A DNA stretch of 64,000 nt from Tannerella forsythia (GTDB lineage: Bacteria; Bacteroidota; Bacteroidia; Bacteroidales; Tannerellaceae): contig NZ_RQYN01000009.1 in NCBI RefSeq assembly GCF_003860135.1, positions 1 through 64,000 of the forward strand, given 5' to 3'. Each line of letters begins with the position of its first letter. Positions within the stretch are counted from its first letter, which is position 1. The position numbers were made by a program, and so were the translations under genes. Positions 50,196-58,714 of this stretch are shown piece after piece. The notes under the pieces are model-generated. The model searched no databases. It was not told the DNA's origin and was given only the letters and a program-made list of their open reading frames with translations.

Positions 50196-51557
50196 TTATT
50201 TCTGTTTTTCTGTCAGCAGTTTTTCAAACTCGTCGAGCGAGACGGTCTTCGTCTCTACCTTAACCTGCTCTTTGAGCCATTCCGCAAGCTTCTCGTCAAT
50301 TACACGATCAACCAGATTTCTTACGGTTTCTTCTTTCTTCATCATATCTTTGGCATAGTTGTCAAGCACATCGTCAGGCACGGAGAGCATGCCGTACTGC
50401 GCAAACTGCGCCTGAGCGACCCGTTTAGCGAGCGACTCGATATCAGCGTCCTCCACTTTAATATCATGGGCGCGTACAAGTTGTTCTTTTGCCAGATGCG
50501 CTTTCAGATCTTCTACCACATGCGGATAATCCTTCTCTACCATCTCCGGCGTATTCTTCTCGTCCGATTTGAGCAACCAGCGCTTCAGGATATCGTCGGC
50601 AAAGGTTACGTCAGCCGTCTTCTTCAACATCAAAGCACGTACATCGGCAAAAAACTTATAATCGCTCTGCGGACGGAACTGCTCTTGCAATGACTCTTTC
50701 ACCCGATCACGAAACTCAGCTTCACTCTTTACGACACCTTCGCCGAAAATCTTGTCGAACAGCTCCTGATTCAAGTCGGAAGGTTTATGACGTGTGATTT
50801 CTTTGATCTCGAAACGAAAATCGCGGGTAATCCCCGCCACTTCTTCTTTCTTCACTTTCAAGAAGGATGCGATCTCTGCTTCGGCCCCTTCGTATGCCTT
50901 GTTCGGATTGAAAACAACCTTGTCGTTCAGTTTAGCTCCAAGGAATTTATTGCGCTCTCCTTCATCTTTGATGTACTTCGGCATGAGCATGGCCTCTTCG
51001 ACCCAAATACCGCCGGGCAATTGCTCGCCATCTTCCATCTCTACCACTGTACCTTTTACAAGGTCTGTCTCCTCAACATCCTCCACACTATCATACGAGC
51101 CGAAACTTCTCCGGTACGAGTCAACTTGTTTATCTATCAAAACATCGTCCACCTCTACCTCATACCGCGTTAACTTATCGCGTTTCGTCAATTTAATATC
51201 GAGCGTAGGCGCCAATGCAATGTCAAACCGAAACTCAAAGCTTTCCTGCGTCTCGAAGTCAATCGTCGGATGATCGGTGCATGGCACAGGCTGTCCGAGA
51301 ACGGCTATGTTATTCTCACGAATATAATTAAACAGACTCTCTGAAGCGATCCGGTTAATTTCTTCGGCCAATACGTATTTGCCATACATTTTTTTAATCA
51401 TGCCCAACGGGACCATCCCTTTCCGGAAACCCGGCATATTGGCTTTCTGACGATACTGACGCAAGCTCTTCTCGATCTGCGCTTCGTAATCTTTCTTTTC
51501 TATCGCTACTGTTACAACGCCACTGACGGAGTCGTTGCTTTTTAATGAAACATTCAT
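50196..51557 (-). CDS. tig: Trigger factor (ribosome-associated chaperone)
   Basis: Trigger factor binds the ribosome exit tunnel and shields nascent chains. The 453-residue protein has the N-terminal ribosome-binding segment MPGFRKGMVPLGMIKKMYG (a variant of GFRxGxxP). A central region is reduced relative to a full FKBP domain, and a long helical C-terminal arm domain follows. A consensus promoter lies 56-87 nt upstream, and clpP starts 21 nt after the stop. It is the first gene of the 13-kb minus-strand run. Confidence 0.95.
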   Translation of the reverse strand: MNVSLKSNDSVSGVVTVAIEKKDYEAQIEKSLRQYRQKANMPGFRKGMVPLGMIKKMYGKYVLAEEINRIASESLFNYIRENNIAVLGQPVPCTDHPTIDFETQESFEFRFDIALAPTLDIKLTKRDKLTRYEVEVDDVLIDKQVDSYRRSFGSYDSVEDVEETDLVKGTVVEMEDGEQLPGGIWVEEAMLMPKYIKDEGERNKFLGAKLNDKVVFNPNKAYEGAEAEIASFLKVKKEEVAGITRDFRFEIKEITRHKPSDLNQELFDKIFGEGVVKSEAEFRDRVKESLQEQFRPQSDYKFFADVRALMLKKTADVTFADDILKRWLLKSDEKNTPEMVEKDYPHVVEDLKAHLAKEQLVRAHDIKVEDADIESLAKRVAQAQFAQYGMLSVPDDVLDNYAKDMMKKEETVRNLVDRVIDEKLAEWLKEQVKVETKTVSLDEFEKLLTEKQK

Positions 51558-51612
51558 TCCGTTCTGTTTAATATTTAACCTTTTAAATCTGTTTTTTCTT
51601 TTATGCAGGGTG

Positions 51613-51644
51613 CAAAATTAGACTTATAATTTTAATCTCGCAAA
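51613..51644 (-). promoter_or_regulatory. Promoter of the tig-clpP-clpX run
   Basis: TTTG (51644-51641), exactly 20 nt, then TAATTTTG (51620-51613) is a full match to the Bacteroidetes consensus. The predicted start near 51607 gives a leader of about 50 nt. Confidence 0.75.
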
Positions 51645-51711
51645 TATAAAACATGCAATAAACAATAATTTTCGCTATAAAACACTTGTTTATTCCGATT
51701 TTATCTGTTTC

Positions 51712-51743
51712 TTTGCGGCGTGGAAGGAGTGATTATACTTTCG
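51712..51743 (+). promoter_or_regulatory. Promoter of the RRM protein gene
   Basis: TTTG (51712-51715), 20 nt, then TACTTTCG (51736-51743) differs from consensus at one position. The predicted start near 51749 would leave a leader of about 115 nt, long for this window. It is divergent from the tig promoter. Confidence 0.55.
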
Positions 51744-51865
51744 AACGTACTTAACAATCGGTTTTTATCTCTGTCAGTTGCTGATGATTTATTTTTCATT
51801 GTTTTGAACTTCCGGTTTTCTTACACTTTTCATTAGTAACGACGAGTATTTTTAATTTTATATTT

Positions 51866-52111
51866 ATGAACATTTACATTGGAAACCTGAACTATCGTGT
51901 TCGGGAGAATGAGTTACAACAACGATTGGAAGAGTACGGTGCGGTAGATTCCGTCAAGGTAATCAAAGACCGTGAAACAGGCCGATCGAAAGGTTATGCT
52001 TTTGCCGAAATGCCGAATGCAGCTGATGCGCAGCGGGCAATCTCGGAGATGAACGAGACGGAATTTGAAGGCCGTCAGATGGTCGTTAAAGAAGCGCTTC
52101 CGAGAGTCTGA
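51866..52111 (+). CDS. RRM-domain RNA-binding protein
   Basis: The 81-residue protein is a single RNA-recognition motif. RNP2 is NIYIGNLNY (residues 2-10) and RNP1 is SKGYAFAEM (41-49), with the usual beta-alpha-beta spacing and no extra tail. Small single-RRM proteins are abundant in Bacteroidetes, which lack Hfq in many lineages, and have been linked to post-transcriptional control. A strong terminator follows, so it is expressed alone. Confidence 0.95.
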   Translation: MNIYIGNLNYRVRENELQQRLEEYGAVDSVKVIKDRETGRSKGYAFAEMPNAADAQRAISEMNETEFEGRQMVVKEALPRV

Positions 52112-52140
52112 GTTATTACTCCTCTTTGAACGAATGAATG

Positions 52141-52188
52141 GATAACTTCCGTTGCTCGTCGAAAAGACGGGGGCGGAAGTTATTTTTT
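52141..52188 (+). terminator. Rho-independent terminator of the RRM gene
   Basis: ATAACTTCCG pairs with CGGAAGTTAT over 10 bp, with a smaller nested CGTC/GACG stem. The hairpin is followed directly by a run of seven Ts. It lies about 30 nt past the RRM stop. Confidence 0.88.
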
Positions 52189-52190
52189 TA

Positions 52191-52198
52191 TACTTTTG
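52191..52198 (+). promoter_or_regulatory. -7 element immediately before the CPBP protease ATG
   Basis: TACTTTTG matches TAnnTTTG and ends five bases before the ATG at 52204. Transcription would start at or next to the start codon, giving a leaderless mRNA. No clear -33 box is seen, because the T run of the terminator overlaps that space. Confidence 0.4.
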
Positions 52199-52203
52199 TA
52201 TCG

Positions 52204-53094
52204 ATGAAAGGGATTTTTGCCGATCGAGGGGCCGGATTTCAGGCCGGTGTGTTGCTCATCACCATGATGGTCGGATATCTGCTTGCCTCCTTGTTTTATG
52301 CAAGTATCCTGTTGATAATGGGAGAAGATGACAAAACACATCTGCCGCCGGGCATCCTGTTAGAGATGCAGTTCGTTGGCTCCGTCACAGCCTTCTTGAT
52401 ACCGGCACTTGTTACGGCCTTTCTTTGCAGCGACGATCCCCGTCGTTTTCTGCACATAAAAAGCATCCCCAACATACGTATTTGGTATCTGGTGGGCGGT
52501 ATGACCATGCTCTTGTTACCGTTCGTTTCGCTCATCAGCATCTTGAACGCGCAGATGGAATTACCTGATGCGCTTGCCCCCATCGAAAACCGCATGCGCG
52601 AGACACAGCAAGCAGCCGACGCCCTCGTGCGGCAGATGCTTTCCGGCTCCAACACATTATTGCCATTCAGCCTATTGGTGATGGCCGTAGGAGCCAGCGT
52701 AACGGAAGAATTCTTTTTCCGTGGGACTCTCTTCTCTCTCCTGCGAAAGAAAATCAGCAATCCTCATGTGCTAATCTGGATTGTCGCCGCACTCTTCAGC
52801 GCCCTCCATTTCCAGTTTTACGGATTTCTGCCACGTATGCTGCTTGGTGCATACCTTGGTTATCTGATCTACTGGTGTCGCAGCATCTGGATGCCTGTCT
52901 TCGCCCACATCATAAACAACGCGTTTGCCATCATTGGCATATCCGGCGGCGGAAAATCGGAAAACACTCTTACGCCGGATGTTTCGCCCGAGAGAGTTCG
53001 GATGTTGGCCATCAGCTCTATCGTGGGACTTGCCTTATTCGTCGTCTTGACGATACGAATGAAACGCCTGCTACGAAAGCAGAGAGAAACGTAA
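52204..53094 (+). CDS. CPBP-family intramembrane glutamic endopeptidase
   Basis: The 296-residue polytopic membrane protein has the CPBP (Abi/Rce1-like) motifs: EEFFFRGTLFSLL (the EExxxR motif), SALHFQFYGFLPRMLLGAYLG, and FAHIINNAFAIIG near the C-terminus. About seven hydrophobic segments are visible. Family members cleave membrane-linked substrates, and some confer bacteriocin self-immunity; the target here is unknown. The start at 52204 is preferred because the upstream frame runs through the terminator hairpin. Confidence 0.9.
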   Translation: MKGIFADRGAGFQAGVLLITMMVGYLLASLFYASILLIMGEDDKTHLPPGILLEMQFVGSVTAFLIPALVTAFLCSDDPRRFLHIKSIPNIRIWYLVGGMTMLLLPFVSLISILNAQMELPDALAPIENRMRETQQAADALVRQMLSGSNTLLPFSLLVMAVGASVTEEFFFRGTLFSLLRKKISNPHVLIWIVAALFSALHFQFYGFLPRMLLGAYLGYLIYWCRSIWMPVFAHIINNAFAIIGISGGGKSENTLTPDVSPERVRMLAISSIVGLALFVVLTIRMKRLLRKQRET

Positions 53095-53099
53095 TGTTT

Positions 53100-53573
53100 C
53101 TATGGTTTTCCCCCATGCCGTCCTCCATGCACATGTCCTCGTTCCTGCATAAATTCACGCATAAACCGGGCTTCCGCTTCCTGATATTTATATAACTTCT
53201 CCACCGACAGTATCTGCTTGAATTTCTCGTGGTATTCTTTTTCCAGTTCGGCTTCTTTCAACCGTGTTTCGGTCGTGCAATCGACCAGCTTCTGCTGCTC
53301 TTCTTCCGTCAGCCCTTCTTTCGAACGACTCTTGCGCGCTAATTTCCGGCAATCCCGTCCAATCTCGAACTTCTTTCGTTGCATTTCATTCTCGATCGGG
53401 ATGAAAGCCGCGGCTTCATCGGCTGTCAATCCGGCTGATGTCGTAATATACGCATTTCGTTTCGCCATAAAAGCCTCACGATCAAACTTCCCTTTGTCAT
53501 GCTGCGCTATAACCGTAGAAAAAGCACCTGCTACAGCGATCATAATCAATATAAAAAATATACGCTTCTTCAT
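53100..53573 (-). CDS. Exported helical protein linked to the sigma/anti-sigma module
   Basis: The 157-residue protein has a signal peptide (MKKRIFFILIMIAVAGAFSTVIAQ) and a charged helical body. The body includes RNAYITTSAGLTADEAAAFIPIENEMQRKKFEIGRDCRKLARK and EEEQQKLVDC, and the tail is His/Gly-rich (RGHVHGGRHGGKP). The layout resembles periplasmic sensor proteins of the Spy/CpxP or heavy-metal-sensing type, and the tail could bind metal; both points are inference. It starts four bases after the anti-sigma gene. Confidence 0.8.
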   Translation of the reverse strand: MKKRIFFILIMIAVAGAFSTVIAQHDKGKFDREAFMAKRNAYITTSAGLTADEAAAFIPIENEMQRKKFEIGRDCRKLARKSRSKEGLTEEEQQKLVDCTTETRLKEAELEKEYHEKFKQILSVEKLYKYQEAEARFMREFMQERGHVHGGRHGGKP

Positions 53574-53577
53574 ATTT

Positions 53578-53967
53578 TTACTCCATTGCTTCGATTTCTT
53601 CTAAAAACAGCTCGTCTTCATATTGGGCTTCCAAATATTCCAAAAACTCCCGATCCTCGTCAGAGATCGCATTCAACGAAACTTCGGGCACTTCCGTTTT
53701 CACAAACAACGGATCAGTCGTATCATTTTTTTTCACCCGATATCCCGATATCCCTTTGAAGATTATGAGCAATCCGATAAAACTTGCCGCCAAATAAAGC
53801 CACGGACGCATCTTGTCGGCCATCGAGACGACTTTGGTCTCTTTCTGTTGGGGACGCTCCGGTAGACGGGCCATAATCTGATCCGTCAGCCCTTCCATAT
53901 ACCCTTCAGGCACACGAAACGGATTTTTCTTCTTCTCCTCCTCTATCTTGAATTGCTGCATCTTCAT
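53578..53967 (-). CDS. Probable anti-sigma factor (single membrane helix)
   Basis: The 129-residue protein has a basic cytoplasmic-side N-terminal part (PFRVPEGYMEGLTDQIMARLPE). One membrane helix follows (PWLYLAASFIGLLIIFKGISGY, about 70-92), then an acidic C-terminal part. The PEGYFEGL-type motif is typical of small membrane proteins encoded beside ECF sigma genes in Bacteroidales. Its position directly after the sigma gene supports an anti-sigma role, but no zinc motif is present. Confidence 0.8.
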   Translation of the reverse strand: MKMQQFKIEEEKKKNPFRVPEGYMEGLTDQIMARLPERPQQKETKVVSMADKMRPWLYLAASFIGLLIIFKGISGYRVKKNDTTDPLFVKTEVPEVSLNAISDEDREFLEYLEAQYEDELFLEEIEAME

Positions 53968-54019
53968 AACTGTCTAATCAGGGATTGCGTATCTTTTGAC
54001 GTGTTAAAATTGAGAAGGT

Positions 54020-54577
54020 TTAACCGTCTTTTGTTAAAAACGCCTCAATTTTTTTGACGGCATGATGGTAAGAAGCTTTTAACGCTCCGACAGAGGTACC
54101 AAGCACCTCGGACATCTCCTCGTATTTCATGTCTGTACCGTACTTCATCGTGAAAACGAGTCGCTGCTTTTCGGGCAGTCGGAGAATCGCCTCCTGAAAT
54201 TTCAGTTCCAATTCATCCCCATCAAAATAGTCATCGCTTTTGAGGGTTTCCAGTAAGAAGACATCCGTGTCATCGAGCGAAATATTACGACTGGCTCGTT
54301 GTCGGTTCAGAAAGGTGATGCATTCGTTCGTGGCGATCTTATACAACCAAGTCGAGACCTTGGCTTCACCCCGAAAATAGTCAAGGTTCGACCATGCTTT
54401 CAGGAAGGTATTTTGCAGAATATCATTGGCATCCTCGTGCGAAAGCACCATCTTACGGATCTGCCAATACAACTTTTCGCCGTATGCCTCAACCACCTCG
54501 GCAAACGCATCCCGCTGGGTCTCCCGATTGCGAAGACGCTCCGTTACCTCTTCTTCCTTATACAGTCTGATCGACAT
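54020..54577 (-). CDS. ECF-type RNA polymerase sigma factor
   Basis: The 185-residue protein has sigma region 2 (DILQNTFLKAWSNLDYFRGEAKVSTWLYKIATNECITFLNRQR, about 55-100). Region 4 follows (LPEKQRLVFTMKYGTDMKYEEMSEVLGTSVGALKASYHHAVKKIE, about 132-177). The start at 54577 is chosen because it gives the usual family length; the longer frame has no sigma features. It heads a three-gene unit with the anti-sigma and exported sensor-like genes, and is divergent from the TonB receptor gene. Confidence 0.93.
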   Translation of the reverse strand: MSIRLYKEEEVTERLRNRETQRDAFAEVVEAYGEKLYWQIRKMVLSHEDANDILQNTFLKAWSNLDYFRGEAKVSTWLYKIATNECITFLNRQRASRNISLDDTDVFLLETLKSDDYFDGDELELKFQEAILRLPEKQRLVFTMKYGTDMKYEEMSEVLGTSVGALKASYHHAVKKIEAFLTKDG

Positions 54578-54683
54578 CTTTTTCACGGCGTAAATATACA
54601 TATTTTCGTTCGTACAAGAGGACTTAAGGGAAATGAGTTCGTTAAGAATTGATAATTCCAGAAGCAGGTAATCAGGGTTTCCG

Positions 54684-54691
54684 TATCTTTG
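54684..54691 (+). promoter_or_regulatory. -7 element of the TonB receptor gene
   Basis: TATCTTTG matches the -7 consensus, with a predicted start near 54697 and a leader of about 25 nt. No -33 TTTG is found at the expected distance, which would fit use of another sigma factor or an activator. Confidence 0.45.
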
Positions 54692-54721
54692 CCCCGCATT
54701 TTTTAACATTAAATAATTCAT

Positions 54722-56740
54722 ATGAGAACAAAAAAACGATTGAATGATCAACAAGCTTTCCGTTTCAGACGATTTGTGCGGAGAGCTTACAGTGCATTTA
54801 ACAGTATGCACAAGGTAGTGAACATCGGGGTGCTGACAAGCAGTATGCTGGCTTTTGCACATCTGTCGCCGGTATCGGCACAGCAGGGAGCAGGTACAGT
54901 GGCCGACAAGATGCCGGAAGAAGAACTAGATGAGGTCACGGTGACGGCCGCACGTGTCGAGACTCCTCTTGCACAGTCGGCACGGTTGGTAACGGTCATC
55001 ATGAGAGCGCAAATTGAACAGGCGCCTGTCCAAAGTCTACAGGAACTACTGGCCTATGCAGCTCACATCGACGTGATTCAACGAGGCGGGCACGGCGTTC
55101 AGGCCGACATCTCCATCCGCGGCGGATCAGCCGATCAGACCGCTATCCTACTAAACGGGATCAACCTGACCAATCCACACACCGGACATTACAACCTCGA
55201 CCTTCCGGTCAATCTCTCCGACATCGAACGTATTGAAATCATCCACGGCCCTTCGGCACTGATTTACGGCTCAGGCGCTTTTTCCGGAGGGATCAATATC
55301 ATCACAAAGAAAGAAATCGACGCACGCGTATATGCCAATGCGGAGGCAGGGATGCATAACCTATGGCGAGGCGATGTACGCGGAGCATCCGAGATCGGGC
55401 GGACGAGAAATAGTCTTTCGGCAGGCTACCAGTCGTCCGACGGATATATTCCACACAGCGACTACCGGATGTATAACCTGCTCTGGCAAACACGCTGGAA
55501 GGCGCGCGAAAACGCATATCTGGATATGCAACTGGGCTACAACAACAAACACTATGGTGCCAATACGTTTTATTCGGCCAAGTTCCCGAATCAATATGAA
55601 CGGACAAGCGCTTACATGGCAACATTAAAAGGTGCCTTTGGTCAAACGCTACGCGTAATTCCCATCCTCTACTGGAGCCGCCATTACGACCAGTTCGACC
55701 TGATTAAAGATACCCCTAAAGGACGTAATTTCCATCGCGGCGACACGTATGGCGCCAACCTGATTTTTCAATATATTTCGCGCATCGGTACGACGACATT
55801 AGGAGGTGAAGTGCGACGCGAAGACATCGTCAGCAGTAAGCTGGGCAAGCCACGTGCGCATCCGGAAGGAGATTATACGAAATATGACGACCGCACGACG
55901 AGCAGCGTAACACTCGAGCACACGTATGCGACAAGCCGTTTCTCGCTTTCGGCAGGAGCATTGGTAAACTACAACACCTTGACGGATGCCATTCGTTTCT
56001 ATCCCTCGGTCAGCGCGGCATACCGTCCGGCAGAAGGGCTGAAGATTGCCACGACATGGAGCCAGTCGATCCGCATGCCGACATTTACCGATTTGTATTA
56101 CACGCAGGAGACGCATCATGCCAATGAGCACTTGAAACCTGAACGATCGGAGTCGGTCGACTTGGGAGTGACGTACGACCGTCCGCTCGTAAGCGCTTAC
56201 GTAAAAGGCTTCCTGATGTGGGGACGCGATATGATTGACTGGGTACGGACATCGGGCGACGCTAAATGGGCGTCATGGAACCTGACGGAGGTAGATAAGC
56301 AGGGCGTGGAAATAGGTGCCACATTACGACCGGGACAGCAATGGCCGACGCTCGGACACTCGGAACTTTCGATCAGCTACGCGCGAATGAATCAGACTGC
56401 CGATTCGAAAGGATTGGAGTCAAAATATCTGCTGAACTATTTGCGCGACAAGCTGACCGTGCAATTACGGCATCCGGTGTACCGGAATTTTTCGGCCGCA
56501 TGGCATTTCCGGCTTCAGAAACGGATGGGAAACTACCGCCGGTTTGAGGGTGGCACCGATGCGGGACTGCATCCCTATCCGGCATTTTCGGTACTCGACC
56601 TGAAACTCAACTATAAACTTCGAAACGTCGACTTGCATGTGAATCTGAACAATCTTTACGATACGCAGTATTACGACGTGGGTAACGTGCCTCAGGCTGG
56701 CTTCTGGCTGATGGGAGGCGTAACGTACCGGTTGAAGTAA
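54722..56740 (+). CDS. TonB-dependent outer-membrane receptor, BtuB-like
   Basis: The 672-residue protein has an N-terminal signal (VVNIGVLTSSMLAFAHLSPVSAQ), a TonB-box-like ELDEVTVTA, and a plug domain (SLQELLAYAAHIDVIQRGGHGVQADISIRGGSADQTAILLNG, GPSALIYGSGAFSGGINIITKK). A 22-strand-type barrel with aromatic C-terminus follows (GFWLMGGVTYRLK). Size and plug resemble BtuB/CirA-type receptors, not the SusC class. The ligand is unknown; cobalamin or iron complexes are options. No cobalamin riboswitch was recognised upstream. Confidence 0.92.
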   Translation: MRTKKRLNDQQAFRFRRFVRRAYSAFNSMHKVVNIGVLTSSMLAFAHLSPVSAQQGAGTVADKMPEEELDEVTVTAARVETPLAQSARLVTVIMRAQIEQAPVQSLQELLAYAAHIDVIQRGGHGVQADISIRGGSADQTAILLNGINLTNPHTGHYNLDLPVNLSDIERIEIIHGPSALIYGSGAFSGGINIITKKEIDARVYANAEAGMHNLWRGDVRGASEIGRTRNSLSAGYQSSDGYIPHSDYRMYNLLWQTRWKARENAYLDMQLGYNNKHYGANTFYSAKFPNQYERTSAYMATLKGAFGQTLRVIPILYWSRHYDQFDLIKDTPKGRNFHRGDTYGANLIFQYISRIGTTTLGGEVRREDIVSSKLGKPRAHPEGDYTKYDDRTTSSVTLEHTYATSRFSLSAGALVNYNTLTDAIRFYPSVSAAYRPAEGLKIATTWSQSIRMPTFTDLYYTQETHHANEHLKPERSESVDLGVTYDRPLVSAYVKGFLMWGRDMIDWVRTSGDAKWASWNLTEVDKQGVEIGATLRPGQQWPTLGHSELSISYARMNQTADSKGLESKYLLNYLRDKLTVQLRHPVYRNFSAAWHFRLQKRMGNYRRFEGGTDAGLHPYPAFSVLDLKLNYKLRNVDLHVNLNNLYDTQYYDVGNVPQAGFWLMGGVTYRLK

Positions 56741-56794
56741 AAACCAAAGCAGCTATCCTCTGCATCAGATGATGGAGGGTAGCTGCTTCTATCA

Positions 56795-57245
56795 TTTAAC
56801 CCAAATTACGCGATACACAGTTCGGCGTTTACCATGAATAATGGACGAACGAATGTACGACAATAATGGCTACGTCAGGCTTACAGCCTTCCGACGAAAC
56901 ACAATGCCTTTTTCCCCAACGCTTCGCATTGGGCTGAATTATTACGCCCTTTCAGGGCTCTTTCAGCAATCAACGGAGCCAACAAATCAACGAATCAATA
57001 ACTAAACAAATAAACATCTCAACAATTCAACAACTCACCACCTCTGCGGGGTTTATAAGGGCTGAAAGCCCGAATTATTTCAGCCCCATCCCGCAAGGGT
57101 GGGGTATATCAACATCCGGGCCTTGTTCGCAGGGCTGAAGACCTGAATGAAATTCATTATGATTTGTTCTATTGCGGAATCAGGGATAAATGGATGGGAA
57201 CGTATTTTTTGTTTTACCAAAAAATCTTTACAGCGGAATATCATT
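56795..57245 (+). repeat. Dispersed mosaic intergenic element, copy B
   Basis: The copy begins TTTAACCCAAATTACGCGAT and ends near TTTTGTTTTACCAAAAAATC plus GCGGAAT, as copy A at 25222-25640 does. Relative to A it has an extra segment near 57080-57150 with GCCCCATCCCGCAAGGGTGGGG and another GGGCTGAAG block. It fills the gap between the TonB receptor gene and dgt. Confidence 0.7.
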
Positions 57246-57291
57246 TTCAGCCTTCCCGTGTGCGAAAGTATTGTTTTCCGAACAATATCTG

Positions 57292-57322
57292 TCTGAAAAT
57301 AGTTCGGATTATGTTATTTTTG
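57292..57322 (+). promoter_or_regulatory. Promoter of dgt
   Basis: TCTG (57292-57295), 19 nt, then TATTTTTG (57315-57322) fits the Bacteroidetes promoter with one change in the -33 box. The leader to the ATG is about 50 nt. Confidence 0.5.
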
Positions 57323-57378
57323 CATGCTCGAAGCAAAGAAGTAAAAACAACTTTCGGAGCGATTAAACCAGAACAAAT

Positions 57379-58704
57379 ATGCAGTGGAACGAGTTAATAT
57401 CCGGTAAGCGCCTCGGCATCGAAGCTTACCACGAACGAAAGCATGAACGGACAAACTTTCAGCGCGATTACGATCGACTGATCTTCTCCTCCCCTTTTCG
57501 GCGGTTGCAGAACAAGACGCAGGTCTTCCCCTTGCCCGGCAGCATCTTTGTGCACAACCGATTGACGCATAGCTTAGAAGTATCGTGCGTCGGGCGATCG
57601 CTCGGCACGAACGTAGCGACACGTCTGATGCAGAAATACGGAGACGAGGCCGCCAACCTGCAAGAAATCGGTTCGATCGTCTCGGCAGCCTGTCTGGCGC
57701 ACGACATGGGGAATCCTCCCTTCGGGCATTCGGGAGAACGGGCGATCTCGGCGTTCTTCTCCGAAGGCGCGGGCCGGCAGCTCGAAGCCCGCGTACGTTC
57801 CGAAGGCGGCCGATGGGAAGACTTTGTACACTTCGAAGGTAACGCCAACGCCATACGTTTGCTTACGCACCAGTTTATCGGGCGTCGAAAAGGCGGGTTT
57901 GCCCTAACATACAGCACACTCGCTTCCATCGTCAAATATCCCTACGCCTCGACACACGCTTCCGCAAAGAAAAAATTCGGTTTCTTCCAGACCGAAGAAG
58001 AAACGTATTGCCGCATCGCCGACGAGCTGGGCATTCCCAAACAGTCCGACGCTTCCGACGCCTATGTCCGTTATCCGTTGGTCTATCTGGTCGAAGCCGC
58101 CGACGATATTTGCTATCAGATCATGGATATCGAAGACGCCCACAAGCTACGTTTACTGACAAGCGAAGAGGCCATCGGGCTCCTGCTTGGCTTTTTCGAA
58201 GGAAAACGTCTGAATGATATTCAACATACGATGGCCATGGTAGACGACACGAACGAGCAGATCGCCTACCTCCGTTCGTGCATCATCGGACTGCTGGTCG
58301 ACGAGTGCACGCAGGTATTTATCGAGAACGAAGAAGGATTGCTCGACGGTAGTTTCCATGCGCCGCTGATCGACTGCATCAACGAGCAGGCTCGTCAGGC
58401 GTATAAAGCGTGTTCGGAGATGGCTTACCGGAAAATTTACGTCGCCAACGAAGTGGTCGACGTGGAACTGGCAGGTTATCATATCTTCGGATACCTGCTC
58501 GAAACCGTCATCGACGCCGTGCTCCATCCCGAACACGCGTACAGCCAATTACTCCTCAGCCGCGTGCCGGGTCAGTACGACATCAAAGCGCCTACCACGT
58601 ACGGGAAGATACAGTGCTCGCTCGATTATATTTCAGGCATGACGGACGTCTACGCCCTCGACCTCTATCGCAAGATTACGGGCATGAGTCTGCCGGCCGT
58701 CTGA
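57379..58704 (+). CDS. dgt: Deoxyguanosinetriphosphate triphosphohydrolase (HD domain)
   Basis: The enzyme hydrolyses dGTP, and often other dNTPs, to nucleoside and triphosphate, setting nucleotide pools and sometimes limiting phage replication. The 441-residue protein has the HD metal motif: RLTHSLEV (His64) and ACLAHDMGNPPFGHSGE (His108, Asp109), with a further Asp in VEAADDICYQIMDIEDA. The N-terminal FQRDYDRLIFSSPFRRLQNKTQVFP is the typical opening. It is convergent with rsgA. Confidence 0.96.
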   Translation: MQWNELISGKRLGIEAYHERKHERTNFQRDYDRLIFSSPFRRLQNKTQVFPLPGSIFVHNRLTHSLEVSCVGRSLGTNVATRLMQKYGDEAANLQEIGSIVSAACLAHDMGNPPFGHSGERAISAFFSEGAGRQLEARVRSEGGRWEDFVHFEGNANAIRLLTHQFIGRRKGGFALTYSTLASIVKYPYASTHASAKKKFGFFQTEEETYCRIADELGIPKQSDASDAYVRYPLVYLVEAADDICYQIMDIEDAHKLRLLTSEEAIGLLLGFFEGKRLNDIQHTMAMVDDTNEQIAYLRSCIIGLLVDECTQVFIENEEGLLDGSFHAPLIDCINEQARQAYKACSEMAYRKIYVANEVVDVELAGYHIFGYLLETVIDAVLHPEHAYSQLLLSRVPGQYDIKAPTTYGKIQCSLDYISGMTDVYALDLYRKITGMSLPAV

Positions 58705-58714
58705 GTAACAACGC

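Noticed and set aside
54580-54721. Cobalamin riboswitch before the BtuB-like receptor
   Set aside because: The space between the divergent starts is only about 140 nt and contains a -7 box 31 nt before the ATG, so no room or B12-box was seen.
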